64,000 nt of DNA from Rhodoplanes sp. Z2-YC6860 (GTDB lineage: Bacteria; Pseudomonadota; Alphaproteobacteria; Rhizobiales; Xanthobacteraceae): contig NZ_CP007440.1 of NCBI RefSeq assembly GCF_001579845.1, positions 4,052,029 through 4,116,028 on the forward strand, in the 5' to 3' direction. Shown here in pieces: positions 40,036 through 48,898 of the stretch. Within the stretch, counting starts at the first letter, position 1; each line of letters begins with the position of its first letter. The notes beneath the pieces were generated by a model. It had not been told where the DNA came from. It saw only the letters and a program-made list of their open reading frames with translations, and searched no databases. The translations under genes were made by a program, and so were the position numbers.

Positions 40036-40548
40036 ATGCCGCGGATCGCTCTCTATGCCGGGTCGTTCGACCCGGTCACCAACGGTCATCTCGATGTCGT
40101 GCGCCAGGCCGCAGGCCTCGCCGATAAGCTCGTGCTCGCGGTTGGCGTGCATCCGGGCAAGACGCCGATGTTTGTCACGAAAGATCGCCTGCAGATGCTC
40201 GAGGAGGTCTGCGGGCCGGTGGCGCGTAAAGCCGGTTGCCAGCTCGAATGCACGACCTTCGATGATCTGGTGATCACAGCAGCAAACCGCGCGGGCGCCA
40301 CGATCCTGATCCGCGGGCTCCGCGACGGCACCGACTTCGATTACGAGATGCAGATGTCGGGCATGAATGGCATCATGGCGCCTTCGGTCCAGACGGTGTT
40401 CCTGCCGGCGTCGCCCGCGGTGCGGCACATCACCGCCACGTTGGTCCGGCAGATTGCCGGCATGGGCGGTGACGTGTCGGCCTTCGTGCCGGCTCAAGTC
40501 GCGGCCCGCCTGAAAGAGAAATTCGCCGGCAAATCCGGTTCGAAATAG
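40036..40548 (+). CDS. coaD: Phosphopantetheine adenylyltransferase
   Basis: A 170-residue enzyme of the fourth step of coenzyme A synthesis, transferring AMP from ATP to 4'-phosphopantetheine. The nucleotide-binding T/HxGH motif appears as NGHLD (residues 16-20) after YAGSFDPVT, and the [12 protein letters not shown] and [17 protein letters not shown] segments are conserved. Its place before ppi, queA and tgt is typical for Rhizobiales. Confidence 0.95.
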   Translation: MPRIALYAGSFDPVTNGHLDVVRQAAGLADKLVLAVGVHPGKTPMFVTKDRLQMLEEVCGPVARKAGCQLECTTFDDLVITAANRAGATILIRGLRDGTDFDYEMQMSGMNGIMAPSVQTVFLPASPAVRHITATLVRQIAGMGGDVSAFVPAQVAARLKEKFAGKSGSK

Positions 40549-40586
40549 CTGTCATCCAAAGGTAACGCACCAGGAGCTTCAACGAC

Positions 40587-41234
40587 ATGCGCCGTACGCT
40601 CGCCACGCTTGCTTCTGCCATTGCGCTCGCTTCCTTCGCGCTCTCAGCGCCTGCTCACGCCCAGGGCAAGCTCGATTCTCCGGCCAATCTCGCCGAAAAA
40701 GCGCCGGCGACCTACAAGGCCAAGTTCGACACCAGCAAGGGCGCGTTCGTCGTCGAGGTCACGCGCGATTGGGCGCCCAACGGCGCCGACCGCTTCTACA
40801 ATCTCGTCAAGAACGGCTTCTACGACAACGTCCGCTTTTTCCGCGTGATCTCGGGCTTCATGGTGCAGTTCGGCATCAATGGCGATCCGAAGATTTCGGC
40901 GCCGTGGCGCGAGGCACGCATCTCCGACGATCCGGTCAAGCAGAGTAACCGCCGCGGCTACATCACCTACGCGATGGCCGGGCCGAACACCCGCACCAGC
41001 CAAGTGTTCATCAACTTCGCCGACAACGCCAACCTCGACAATTCCGGCTTTGCGCCGTTTGGCCGGATCGTGTCCGGCATGGACGTGGTCGACAAGCTCA
41101 ACGCGGAATACGGCGAGGGCGCACCGCGCGGCCGTGGCCCGGACCAGGGGCGTATCCAAATGGAAGGCAATGCCTATCTGAACAAGGAGTTCAGCAGGCT
41201 CGATTACGTCAAGAAGGCGACCATCGAGCGTTGA
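40587..41234 (+). CDS. ppiA: Periplasmic cyclophilin-type peptidyl-prolyl isomerase
   Basis: A 215-residue isomerase with signal peptide (ending APAHA, about residue 25), so it folds proteins in the periplasm. Cyclophilin features: GADRFYNLVKNGFYDNVRFF, RVISGFMVQFGINGDP, RGYITYAMAGPNTRTSQVFINFADN is the conserved core (parts of one long motif), and NSGFAPFGRIVSGMDVVD. It is 38 bp after coaD; a second, cytoplasmic cyclophilin follows two genes on. Confidence 0.92.
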   Translation: MRRTLATLASAIALASFALSAPAHAQGKLDSPANLAEKAPATYKAKFDTSKGAFVVEVTRDWAPNGADRFYNLVKNGFYDNVRFFRVISGFMVQFGINGDPKISAPWREARISDDPVKQSNRRGYITYAMAGPNTRTSQVFINFADNANLDNSGFAPFGRIVSGMDVVDKLNAEYGEGAPRGRGPDQGRIQMEGNAYLNKEFSRLDYVKKATIER

Positions 41235-41268
41235 GGCGGGGACCGGACATTCGAATGAGCGCAAACCT

Positions 41269-41700
41269 GTGAGCGCAAATCTGGCGACGCTCGGTCTCGC
41301 GACGGTTGGTCTTGCGGCGGTGCTTTCGTCGCAGGCGCTCGCCGATGAGATGACGACCGGTGCAGGCGTGGCGCCCAAGGGTCCGCTCAACACGCTCAAG
41401 GATGTCGGCCAAGCGATCGGCGAATGCTGGAAATGGCCACCGCTCAGCGAGGTGGTTCATGGCGGCATGGAACTCACCGTCGTTCTCAGCTTTAAACGCA
41501 ATGGCGAGATCTTCGGCGCGCGGCTGACCTATCAGCGGCGCGATATCCCGGCGGAGGAACGGGCGCTGTACTACGCATCCTTGATGGATGCGCTGAAGCT
41601 CTGTTCGCCGCTCCCGCTCTCCGCGCGCCTCGGTGAGGCGATCGCGGGGCGACCGTTTTCATTCCGTTTCAAAGACACCAGAGGCGAAAGAAAGGCTTAG
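41269..41700 (+). CDS. Secreted TonB/TolA C-terminal-like protein
   Basis: A 143-residue protein with an N-terminal signal peptide (to ALA, about residue 25). The mature part, GECWKWPP followed by GMELTVVLSFKRNGEIFGAR, resembles the C-terminal domain of TonB/TolA in outline, with two cysteines (Cys53, Cys112) that could pair. Function unknown. The GTG at 41269 is the only good start in frame. A 14-base direct repeat duplicates the start region: an ATG at 41255 begins a five-codon frame that ends in a GTGA overlap with this GTG. Confidence 0.75.
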   Translation: MSANLATLGLATVGLAAVLSSQALADEMTTGAGVAPKGPLNTLKDVGQAIGECWKWPPLSEVVHGGMELTVVLSFKRNGEIFGARLTYQRRDIPAEERALYYASLMDALKLCSPLPLSARLGEAIAGRPFSFRFKDTRGERKA

Positions 41701-41705
41701 ATTCG

Positions 41706-42161
41706 ATGGCTACTCCCGAGAACACGATGACCCTCGACACCACCAAGGGCAAGGTGGTGATCGAAATGCGCCCCGATCTTGCACCCGGCCACGTGGCCCG
41801 CATCAAGGAGCTGGTGAAGTCCGGCTTCTATGACGGCATCGTCTTCCACCGCGTGATCGATGGCTTCATGGCGCAGACCGGCTGCCCGCACGGCACCGGC
41901 ACCGGCGGCTCGGGCCAGAAGCTGAAGGCGGAGTTCAACAAGGAGCCGCATGTGCGCGGCACGGTCTCGATGGCGCGCGCCCAGAACCCGGACTCCGGCG
42001 ACAGCCAGTTCTTCATCTGCTTCGACGACGCGACCTTCCTCGACAACCAGTACACCGTGTGGGGCAAGGTGATCGAAGGCATGGAGAACGTCGACAAGAT
42101 CAAGCGCGGCGAGCCGGTGAGCAACCCCGACAAGATCATCAAGGCGTCGATGGGGGCCTAA
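41706..42161 (+). CDS. ppiB: Cytoplasmic cyclophilin-type peptidyl-prolyl isomerase
   Basis: A 151-residue cyclophilin without signal peptide. The core features FYDGIVFHRVIDGFMAQTGC, GTGTGGSG, GTVSMARAQNPDSGDSQFFI and the C-terminal VWGKVIEGMENVDKI are intact. It starts six bases after the previous gene stops and is probably co-transcribed with it. Function is cytoplasmic proline isomerisation. Confidence 0.95.
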   Translation: MATPENTMTLDTTKGKVVIEMRPDLAPGHVARIKELVKSGFYDGIVFHRVIDGFMAQTGCPHGTGTGGSGQKLKAEFNKEPHVRGTVSMARAQNPDSGDSQFFICFDDATFLDNQYTVWGKVIEGMENVDKIKRGEPVSNPDKIIKASMGA

Positions 42162-42186
42162 TCAGAGAACCGGCCGGCGCGACGCT

Positions 42187-42663
42187 GTGCAGATTCTGTC
42201 GAAAGACGAAACCTCCCAATGGTGCCAACGGCACAGCGTCGCGTTGGACGTGTTCGGTTGTCCCGAACATGCCGACTGCCCAGTAAAATTCCGGATTCCC
42301 GAGGACGCGGGCAAGCGCGTCTACCTAGTCGCGCAGGCCATGCGTGCGTTCTCCGATGAATCGCGCATGCTTGTTTGGTTCACCGAGTGGGGTATCTGGC
42401 CATCGGGCGAGCGCAGACATGTCTTCGACCGTTTTCGGTTGTCGTATGGAGAAAAGCGGCTCTTGATCGATTCACTTGGCCATGTCTTCGGCCCCGGCGA
42501 GTTCGAGGACGCTGTTTCCTTTGTCACACTGGCGGTCCTGTTTCTTTGGGATTGCAATGTGGTGACGCCCCACCGAAGCAAGCTCCTGTTTCTGTCCCAT
42601 GATGAGTGGGGCGCCGCGACCGGCGTCGATGTCACGCTCGGCGCGCCCAGCGGACCGCATTAG
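42187..42663 (+). CDS. Conserved hypothetical protein
   Basis: A 158-residue soluble protein that starts at GTG (MQILSKDETSQWCQRHSVAL). It has four cysteines (Cys13, Cys24, Cys30, Cys122) in the pattern FGCPEHADCPVKF; a metal or redox role is possible but not shown. It lies between ppiB and queA and ends 15 bp before queA, so it may be co-transcribed with the tRNA-modification genes. No named family recognised. Confidence 0.7.
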   Translation: MQILSKDETSQWCQRHSVALDVFGCPEHADCPVKFRIPEDAGKRVYLVAQAMRAFSDESRMLVWFTEWGIWPSGERRHVFDRFRLSYGEKRLLIDSLGHVFGPGEFEDAVSFVTLAVLFLWDCNVVTPHRSKLLFLSHDEWGAATGVDVTLGAPSGPH

Positions 42664-42678
42664 GCTGACGGCGCAACC

Positions 42679-43758
42679 ATGCGCACCGATCTCTTCGATT
42701 TTGACCTCCCGCCTGAGCGGATCGCGCTGCGGCCCGTGTCGCCGCGCGATGCGGCGCGGCTGCTTGTGGTGCGGCCGGGCGGGACCCCGGAGTTCGACGA
42801 CAGAGGTGTGCGTGACCTGCCGGACCTGCTCAACCCGGGCGACGCGTTGGTCGTTAACGACACCAAGGTCATTTCGGCGCGCCTTATGGGCCATCGCATC
42901 GGCCGCGGACCTGACGCCAAGATCGAAGCAACGCTGACCGAGCGCATCGACGGCTCGCGCTGGCGCGCCTTCGCCAAGCCCGGCAAGAAGCTCGCCCCCG
43001 GCGATGTCATCCGCTTCGGCGAGGAGGGCAAGGTTTGCTTCCTGGGCCAGCTCGATGCGACGGTGGAGAGTAAAGGCGAGGGCGGCGAGATCACGCTGTC
43101 CTTTGCGTTTCACGGTGTGGTGCTCGACCAGGCCATTGCCGAGCGGGGCGACATGCCGCTGCCGCCTTACATCGCGGGCAAGCGCAAGCCCGACGCGCAG
43201 GACCGCGACGACTACCAGACTTACTTTGCGCGCGAAGAAGGCTCGGTCGCGGCACCGACCGCGGGGCTGCATTTCACCGAGGCGCTGCTCGGGCGCCTTC
43301 AGGCGCGCGGCGTTGCGCTTCACAAAGTGACGCTGCATGTCGGGCCGGGCACTTTCCTGCCGGTGCATGCCGACGACACCTCCGACCATAAGATGCATTC
43401 AGAGCACGCGGTGCTGACGGCCGAAACCGCCGCGGCGCTGAACGCGGTCCACGCCAAGGGCGGTCGGATCGTGGCGGTCGGCTCGACCGCGCTCCGCACC
43501 CTCGAAAGCGCCGCGGACGACACCGGCACCATCAAGCCCTTCTCGGGCGACACCGCGCTGTTCATCACGCCGGGCTATCGCTTCAAGGCCGTCGACGTGA
43601 TGATGACCAACTTCCACTTGCCGCGCTCGACGCTGTTCATGCTGGTCTCGGCCCTGTGCGGCCTCGACACCATGCAGCGCGCCTACGCGCATGCCATTGC
43701 GGGCGGCTATCGGTTCTATTCCTATGGGGATGCGTCCCTGCTATTCCGGACGCAATGA
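42679..43758 (+). CDS. queA: S-adenosylmethionine:tRNA ribosyltransferase-isomerase
   Basis: A 359-residue enzyme that builds epoxyqueuosine from preQ1 in tRNA by transferring the ribosyl part of SAM. Recognisable segments are [60 protein letters not shown] and [16 protein letters not shown]. The stop overlaps tgt (ATGA), so the two queuosine enzymes are translationally coupled. Confidence 0.97.
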   Translation: MRTDLFDFDLPPERIALRPVSPRDAARLLVVRPGGTPEFDDRGVRDLPDLLNPGDALVVNDTKVISARLMGHRIGRGPDAKIEATLTERIDGSRWRAFAKPGKKLAPGDVIRFGEEGKVCFLGQLDATVESKGEGGEITLSFAFHGVVLDQAIAERGDMPLPPYIAGKRKPDAQDRDDYQTYFAREEGSVAAPTAGLHFTEALLGRLQARGVALHKVTLHVGPGTFLPVHADDTSDHKMHSEHAVLTAETAAALNAVHAKGGRIVAVGSTALRTLESAADDTGTIKPFSGDTALFITPGYRFKAVDVMMTNFHLPRSTLFMLVSALCGLDTMQRAYAHAIAGGYRFYSYGDASLLFRTQ

Positions 43759-44888
43759 CAGAAGCCTTCTCATTCCGCCTCATCGGCACCGATGGCATCG
43801 CGCGCCGCGGCGAATTTGTCACGCCGCATGGTGCCGTTCAAACGCCGGCTTTCATGCCCGTTGGCACGCAGGCCACCGTGAAGGGGCTGATGCCCGAAGC
43901 GGTGCGTGCCACCGGCGCCGAAATCCTGCTCGGCAACACCTACCACCTGATGCTGCGGCCCGGCGCCGAGCGTATCGCCGCGCTGGGCGGCTTGCACAGG
44001 TTCATGAACTGGAACGGACCGATCCTCACGGACTCGGGCGGCTTCCAGGTCATGTCGCTGTCGGAGCTGCGCAAGATTTCCGACAACGGCGTGGTGTTCC
44101 GCTCGCATGTCGACGGCGCGATGGTCGATCTCACACCGGAGCGAGCGATCGAGATTCAGTCCTTGCTCGGCGCCGACATTTCGATGCAGCTCGACGAATG
44201 CATCAAGCTGCCGAACACGAAGCCTGAGCTCGAACGCGCGATGCGGCTGTCGATCGCCTGGGCCGAACGCTGCAAGCGCGCCTTCGAGAGTGTGCCCAAG
44301 GGCCGTGCGCTGTTCGGCATCGTGCAAGGCGGCGATGACATGACGCTGCGCGGGGAGAGCGCTCGAGCGCTGGTCGATATCGGATTCCACGGCTACGCCA
44401 TCGGCGGGCTCGCGGTCGGCGAGCCGCAGGAGACCATGCTGAAGGTCGTGGAGGAGACCACGCCGCAGCTTCCGGCCGACCAGCCGCGCTATCTGATGGG
44501 TGTGGGCACGCCTGACGATCTGCTCAAGGCCGTGGCGCGCGGCATCGACATGTTCGACTGCGTGATGCCGACCCGAAACGGCCGTCACGGCGCGGTGTTC
44601 ACCCGCAGGGGGCAGGTCAATCTCGACAACGCGCGCCATCGTGACGATCCGCGGCCGATCGACGAGCAGAGTCCCTGCGAGGCCGCGCGCATCTACTCAC
44701 GCGCCTATCTGCACCATCTGATGCGTGTCAACGAGATGCTCGGCGCGATCCTGCTGTCGACGATCAATCTCGCCTATTACCAGGAGCTGATGGCCGGCGC
44801 GCGTAGCGCAATCGAGCAGGGGCGTTACGCCGCTTACTGCGACGCGATATGGGAGGGCTGGGCGAAAGGCGATCTACCGCCGATCTAG
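43755..44888 (+). CDS. tgt: tRNA-guanine transglycosylase
   Basis: A 377-residue enzyme that exchanges guanine-34 for preQ1 in tRNAs for Asp, Asn, His and Tyr. Nucleophile and acid region are visible as [11 protein letters not shown] and [13 protein letters not shown]. In the C-terminal part, where most TGTs have a zinc site with Cys-x-Cys-x2-Cys and a His, this protein reads [20 protein letters not shown]: only one Cys of the three remains, the usual YSRAYLHHL follows. The enzyme probably does not bind zinc in the usual way. Start ATG at 43755 overlaps queA; a longer upstream reading inside queA is rejected. Confidence 0.95.
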   Translation: MTEAFSFRLIGTDGIARRGEFVTPHGAVQTPAFMPVGTQATVKGLMPEAVRATGAEILLGNTYHLMLRPGAERIAALGGLHRFMNWNGPILTDSGGFQVMSLSELRKISDNGVVFRSHVDGAMVDLTPERAIEIQSLLGADISMQLDECIKLPNTKPELERAMRLSIAWAERCKRAFESVPKGRALFGIVQGGDDMTLRGESARALVDIGFHGYAIGGLAVGEPQETMLKVVEETTPQLPADQPRYLMGVGTPDDLLKAVARGIDMFDCVMPTRNGRHGAVFTRRGQVNLDNARHRDDPRPIDEQSPCEAARIYSRAYLHHLMRVNEMLGAILLSTINLAYYQELMAGARSAIEQGRYAAYCDAIWEGWAKGDLPPI

Positions 44889-44920
44889 GTGCGCAAGCTT
44901 AAGCGGAATGTGTCGCCGGT

Positions 44921-45097
44921 CTAATTGCGCTGCTCGACCGGCGCGAGCCGACGTGTAGCGCTCATGTCATAATTGCTGTCGTAATGTACGGCGCGCACGT
45001 TGTCGTGGTGGAATCGGCCATCCCAAACGGCAAAGCCGATGCTGGCACCGGCCGTGCAAACCAACGCAAGCACAAAAGCTGCGAATAGAAACTTCAT
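44921..45097 (-). CDS. 58-residue small secreted protein
   Basis: A short gene starting MKFLFAAFVLALVCTAGASI, a signal peptide, followed by a mature part of about 36 residues (FAVWDGRFHHDNVRAVHYDS...) with His, Tyr and Asp. A GGGGG ribosome site lies five bases ahead of the ATG at 45097. It is convergent with tgt and divergent from the molybdenum hydroxylase genes. Function unknown. Confidence 0.65.
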   Translation of the reverse strand: MKFLFAAFVLALVCTAGASIGFAVWDGRFHHDNVRAVHYDSNYDMSATRRLAPVEQRN

Positions 45098-45325
45098 AGT
45101 TGCCCCCGCCGGTCAGGCGTTCATTACGAATAATACAGAATCGAACCGGACTTCGCGAGTCCTTTGGCGCGGGTTCCCCCGGGTGAATGGCTGTCGCCGG
45201 CAACCGGCTGGAACCGGACCCAGCCTCGACCTTGCCGCAGGGTGGGGGCAGAATAGGACGGTTCCAAACAACAACCGGTGGGCCATGCGACCCGCCCGAA
45301 ACCACTCCAGGGAGAGGCCAAGCCC

Positions 45326-45820
45326 ATGGCAGTCAGTCTAAAAGTCAACGGCACGAGCCATAACGTGCCGGCCGAGCCGGACACTCCGCTGCTCTACGTG
45401 CTGCGCAATGACCTGGCGCTGAACGGCGCCAAGTTCGGCTGCGGGCTTGCCCAATGCGGCGCCTGCACGGTGCTGGTGGACGGCAAGCCGGTTCGCTCCT
45501 GCATCACGCCGATCGGGTCGCTCGGGGGCGTCGAGATCACCACCATCGAGGGGCTCGGCACCGCCGCCAAGCCGCATCCTCTGCAGAAGGCCTTCATTCA
45601 CGAGCAGGCCGCCCAATGCGGCTACTGCATCAACGGCATGATCATGTCGGCCAAGGAACTGCTCGACCGCAAGCCCAATGCCACCGAGGGCGAGGTCAAG
45701 AAGGCGCTGGCGGGCAATCTCTGTCGCTGCGGCACCCACAATCGGATCGTCGGCGCGGTGCTGCGCGCCGGGCGCGAACTAGGCGGCCAGACCAACGGCC
45801 ACATCGGCGGGAGGATCTGA
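45326..45820 (+). CDS. [2Fe-2S] subunit of a molybdenum hydroxylase (IorA-like), copy 1
   Basis: A 164-residue two-cluster ferredoxin. The plant-type cluster cysteines are in FGCGLAQCGACTVLVDGK plus Cys61 (SCITPIG), and the second in QCGYCINGMIM and NLCRCGTHNR. It passes electrons from the molybdopterin subunit. No signal peptide, so it likely travels folded with the Tat-carrying partner encoded two bases downstream. GGGAGAGG precedes the ATG. Confidence 0.92.
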   Translation: MAVSLKVNGTSHNVPAEPDTPLLYVLRNDLALNGAKFGCGLAQCGACTVLVDGKPVRSCITPIGSLGGVEITTIEGLGTAAKPHPLQKAFIHEQAAQCGYCINGMIMSAKELLDRKPNATEGEVKKALAGNLCRCGTHNRIVGAVLRAGRELGGQTNGHIGGRI

Positions 45821-45822
45821 CC

Positions 45823-48042
45823 ATGAACGCTCCGGTTCTTTCACGCCGTTCCTTCGCCAAAGGCGTGGGCGGTATCGCGCTGGCGTTTTCGCTGGATCCC
45901 ACCGAACTGCTGGCGCAGGGCACGGCCGAGCGGCTGCCGGGAAGCCTGCAGACCAACCGCCGCCTCGAGGCCTGGCTGCGCATCAATCCGGATGGCACCG
46001 CGACCGTCATCACTGGCAAGGTCGAACTCGGCCAGGGCATTCTCACCGCGCTGAAACAGATCGCCGCCGAAGAGCTCGACCTGCCGCTCGACCGGCTGAC
46101 CATGATCTCCGGCGACACCGGACGGACCCCGGACGAAGGCCAGACGGCTGGCAGCCAGTCGACCGAGAACAGCGGCACTGCGCTGCGCCTGGCTTCGGCC
46201 GAAGTGCGGGCGATGCTGCTCGATCTCGCCGCTCAGAAGCTTGGCGCCCCGGCCGACACCTTGAAGGTTTCGGACGGCGTGATCAGCACCGCCGATGGCC
46301 GCAAGATCACCTATGGCGAAATCGCCGGAAGCCTCGACCTCAAGCGCGAAGCGACCGCCAAGTTCAAGCCGAAGGATCCGTCGACCCACAAGATCGTCGG
46401 CCAGTCCATCGAGCGCATCGACATTCCGGCCAAGGTCACGGGCGGCGCGGCCTACGTGCAGGACATGCGGCCGGCCGGCATGGTGCATGGCCGCGTGGTG
46501 CGGCCGCCGCGCTATGGCTCGAAGCTTGCGAGCGTCGACGAAACGTCGGTGAAGTTGCTGCCCGGCGTCATCGCGGTGGTGCGCGACGGCTCGTTCCTGG
46601 GCGTCGTCGCCGAGCGCGAGGAGCAGGCCATCAAGGCGCGCGAGGCGCTGGCGAAAGCCGCGAAGTGGACGCTCGGACCGGAGTTGCCGGATCAGGCCAG
46701 CATCCACGCCCATCTGAAGTCGTTGCCGAACACCATGTCCGAGCTCGGCGTCAAGCAGGCGCCGGTGCTGGCCGCTGCCGGCAAGACGCTGGAGGCGACC
46801 TACACCAAGCCGTATCTGGCGCATGCCTCGATCGGCCCGTCGGCGGCGCTTGCCGAATTCAAGGACGGCAAGCTCACGGTGTGGACGCACTCGCAGGGCG
46901 TGTTCCCGCTGCGGGCTGAACTCACCAGCATCCTGAAGATGCCGCGGGAGAACATCCGCTGCGTCCATGTTGAGGGCTCGGGCTGCTACGGGCAGAACGG
47001 CGCCGACGACGTGGCGCTCGATGCTGCGTTGCTGGCGCGTGCGGCGGGCGGCCGTCCGGTGCGGCTGCAATGGATGCGCGACGATGAGTTCGGCTGGGAG
47101 CCTTACGGCGCGGCGATGTCGATGAGCGTGCGCGCCTCGCTCGATGCCGACAACAAGATCGCCGACTGGCACTACGAGCTGTGGAGCAACACCCACTCGA
47201 TGCGGCCGGAAAGCACCAAGGGCGCGAACGTGCTCGCGGCCTGGTATCTGGCCGAACCACAGCCGCACGGCCCGCCCCAAGGCATCCCGCAGCCGGCGGG
47301 CGGTGGGGACCGCAATGCGATCCCGCTTTACGATTTCCCGAACCAGAAGATCGTGCATCATTTCATTCCGGAGATGCCAATCCGGGTGTCGGCGCTGCGC
47401 ACGCTTGGCGCCTATGCCAACGTGTTTGCGCTCGAGTCCTTCATGGACGAGATGGCGGCGCTCGCTGCGGCCGATCCGGTGGCGTTCAGGCTTGCGCATC
47501 TCAAGGACCCACGCGCCAAGGCTGTCATCGAGAAGGTCGCCGCGATGGCCAACTGGAAGGCAGGTGAGGCGGGAAGTCTCGCGCGAGGCCGTGGCATCGG
47601 CTTTGCCAAGTACAAGAACCTCGCCTGCTACGTCGCCTGCATCGCCGAGGTCGAGGTCGACAAAACCAACGGCAAGGTGCGCGTGCCGCAGGTCTGGGCC
47701 GCCGTCGATTCCGGCCTGGTCATCAACCCGGACGGCCTGAAGAACCAGATGGAAGGCGGCATCATCCAGTCGACGAGCTGGACCCTCTACGAACAGGTGC
47801 GCTTCGACAAGAACGGCATCACCTCGCGCGACTGGGCGAGCTATCCGATCATGACCATGCCGGAAGTGCCGAAGGTCATGGTCGAGCTGATCAACCGACC
47901 GAGCGAGAGGCCGCTCGGTTCGGGCGAGGGCTCGCAGGGCCCTGCGGTGGCGGCGATTGCGAACGCAGTTGCGAACGCCACCGGCAAGCGGCTGCGCGAT
48001 CTGCCGCTCGATGCCGGACGGGTGAAGGCCGCGATCGGCTGA
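45823..48042 (+). CDS. Molybdopterin subunit of a molybdenum hydroxylase (IorB-like), copy 1
   Basis: A 739-residue large subunit of the isoquinoline 1-oxidoreductase group, with a Tat signal (SRRSFAKGVGGIALAFSL, residues 7-24). Segments KVELGQGILTALKQIAAEEL and VEGSGCYGQNGADDVALDAA are typical. The catalytic glutamate is Glu702 in PLGSGEGSQGP near the C-terminus. It should hydroxylate an N-heterocycle or oxidise an aldehyde in the periplasm, donating to a cytochrome or membrane acceptor; the substrate is unknown. It pairs with the preceding [2Fe-2S] gene. A longer upstream frame overlaps that gene and is rejected. Confidence 0.92.
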   Translation: MNAPVLSRRSFAKGVGGIALAFSLDPTELLAQGTAERLPGSLQTNRRLEAWLRINPDGTATVITGKVELGQGILTALKQIAAEELDLPLDRLTMISGDTGRTPDEGQTAGSQSTENSGTALRLASAEVRAMLLDLAAQKLGAPADTLKVSDGVISTADGRKITYGEIAGSLDLKREATAKFKPKDPSTHKIVGQSIERIDIPAKVTGGAAYVQDMRPAGMVHGRVVRPPRYGSKLASVDETSVKLLPGVIAVVRDGSFLGVVAEREEQAIKAREALAKAAKWTLGPELPDQASIHAHLKSLPNTMSELGVKQAPVLAAAGKTLEATYTKPYLAHASIGPSAALAEFKDGKLTVWTHSQGVFPLRAELTSILKMPRENIRCVHVEGSGCYGQNGADDVALDAALLARAAGGRPVRLQWMRDDEFGWEPYGAAMSMSVRASLDADNKIADWHYELWSNTHSMRPESTKGANVLAAWYLAEPQPHGPPQGIPQPAGGGDRNAIPLYDFPNQKIVHHFIPEMPIRVSALRTLGAYANVFALESFMDEMAALAAADPVAFRLAHLKDPRAKAVIEKVAAMANWKAGEAGSLARGRGIGFAKYKNLACYVACIAEVEVDKTNGKVRVPQVWAAVDSGLVINPDGLKNQMEGGIIQSTSWTLYEQVRFDKNGITSRDWASYPIMTMPEVPKVMVELINRPSERPLGSGEGSQGPAVAAIANAVANATGKRLRDLPLDAGRVKAAIG

Positions 48043-48091
48043 TCGAGAGCCGGAGCTGACGCACTCCTTGTTGCAACGTCGGCAGTGAACT

Positions 48092-48115
48092 CCCTCTCCC
48101 GCTTGCGGGGGAGGG
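48092..48115. repeat. G/C-rich palindrome (CCCTCTCCCGC-TT-GCGGGGGAGGG)
   Basis: An 11-bp inverted repeat with one G-T pair around a TT loop. Similar to the element at 41-61 and typical of dispersed intergenic repeats in Bradyrhizobium-like genomes. Confidence 0.65.
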
Positions 48116-48163
48116 TTGGGGAGGGGGACTGCTAGCGCGTGTCTGCCCTCGCCCCCTCCCTAT

Positions 48164-48189
48164 CCCTCCCCCCGCAGGCGGGGGAGGGG
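48164..48189. repeat. G/C-rich palindrome, second copy
   Basis: CCCTCCCCCCGC and GCGGGGGAGGG form a hairpin with an AG loop and one bulge; it is 48 bases after the first, in tandem with it. Confidence 0.6.
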
Positions 48190-48441
48190 ACGCTGTAGCG
48201 CGGACAGCGAAAAACTCTTGAGCCAAGACGACGCACAGTCGCGCAATTGTGATGGCACCACGCCGATCGTGCTCGACGGCTCGTCGGCCGCGGTGCAGAA
48301 TTATTCCAATCTCAAACACAACAGGCGCGGCAAGCGCCGGCAGTCTCTTGCGTGATCCGGCGGTGATGACCGCGCGGATATCGACGATTCAAACATCGCA
48401 CCGTGCCGGATGGGCTCCGCACGGACGCTGGGAGGAAGACA

Positions 48442-48897
48442 ATGGCGACAAATTTCACCGTGAACGGCAGACCTGTGTCTGTCGACGCTCCGCCGGAGAC
48501 TCCGCTGCTCTGGGTGGTGCGCGAAGGCTTGAAACTCACCGGCACCAAGTTCGGCTGCGGCACCGGCCTGTGCGGCGCCTGCATGGTGCATATCGACGGC
48601 AAGCGCGCCTATTCATGCCAGACGCAGCTCTCAGAGCTCGCCGGCAAATCGGTCACCACCATCGAAGGCCTGTCGCCCGACGGCAGTCATCCGGTGCAGA
48701 AGGCCTGGCTCGCCGAGCGTGTGCCGCAATGCGGCTATTGCCAGTCCGGCCAGATCATGAGCGCGGCCGATCTGCTCAAGCAGAAGCCCAAACCCACGCG
48801 CGACGAGATCGTGGAGCACATGAGCACCAACATCTGTCGCTGCGGCACCTATCAGCGCATCGTGCGCGCGGTCGAGCGTGCGGCGGGGGAGGCGTGA
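48442..48897 (+). CDS. [2Fe-2S] subunit of a molybdenum hydroxylase (IorA-like), copy 2
   Basis: A 151-residue two-cluster ferredoxin related to copy 1. Cluster cysteines lie in [18 protein letters not shown], Cys60 (YSCQTQLSE), [11 protein letters not shown] and [19 protein letters not shown] precedes the ATG. It is followed after one base by the large subunit gene. Confidence 0.92.
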   Translation: MATNFTVNGRPVSVDAPPETPLLWVVREGLKLTGTKFGCGTGLCGACMVHIDGKRAYSCQTQLSELAGKSVTTIEGLSPDGSHPVQKAWLAERVPQCGYCQSGQIMSAADLLKQKPKPTRDEIVEHMSTNICRCGTYQRIVRAVERAAGEA

Positions 48898-48898
48898 C

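Larger units (their letters stand above)
48043..48441. other. Intergenic region with palindromic repeats
   Basis: 399 bp between the two molybdenum hydroxylase pairs. It holds the two G/C-rich hairpins listed separately. The rest (48190-48441) shows only open frames in the wrong phase. No transcription signal could be identified. Confidence 0.5.

Noticed and set aside
45841-47499. A 552-codon frame antisense to the first molybdopterin subunit, and 49088-50314 against the second
   Set aside because: Both are shadows with extreme Arg/His content, opposite well supported genes.
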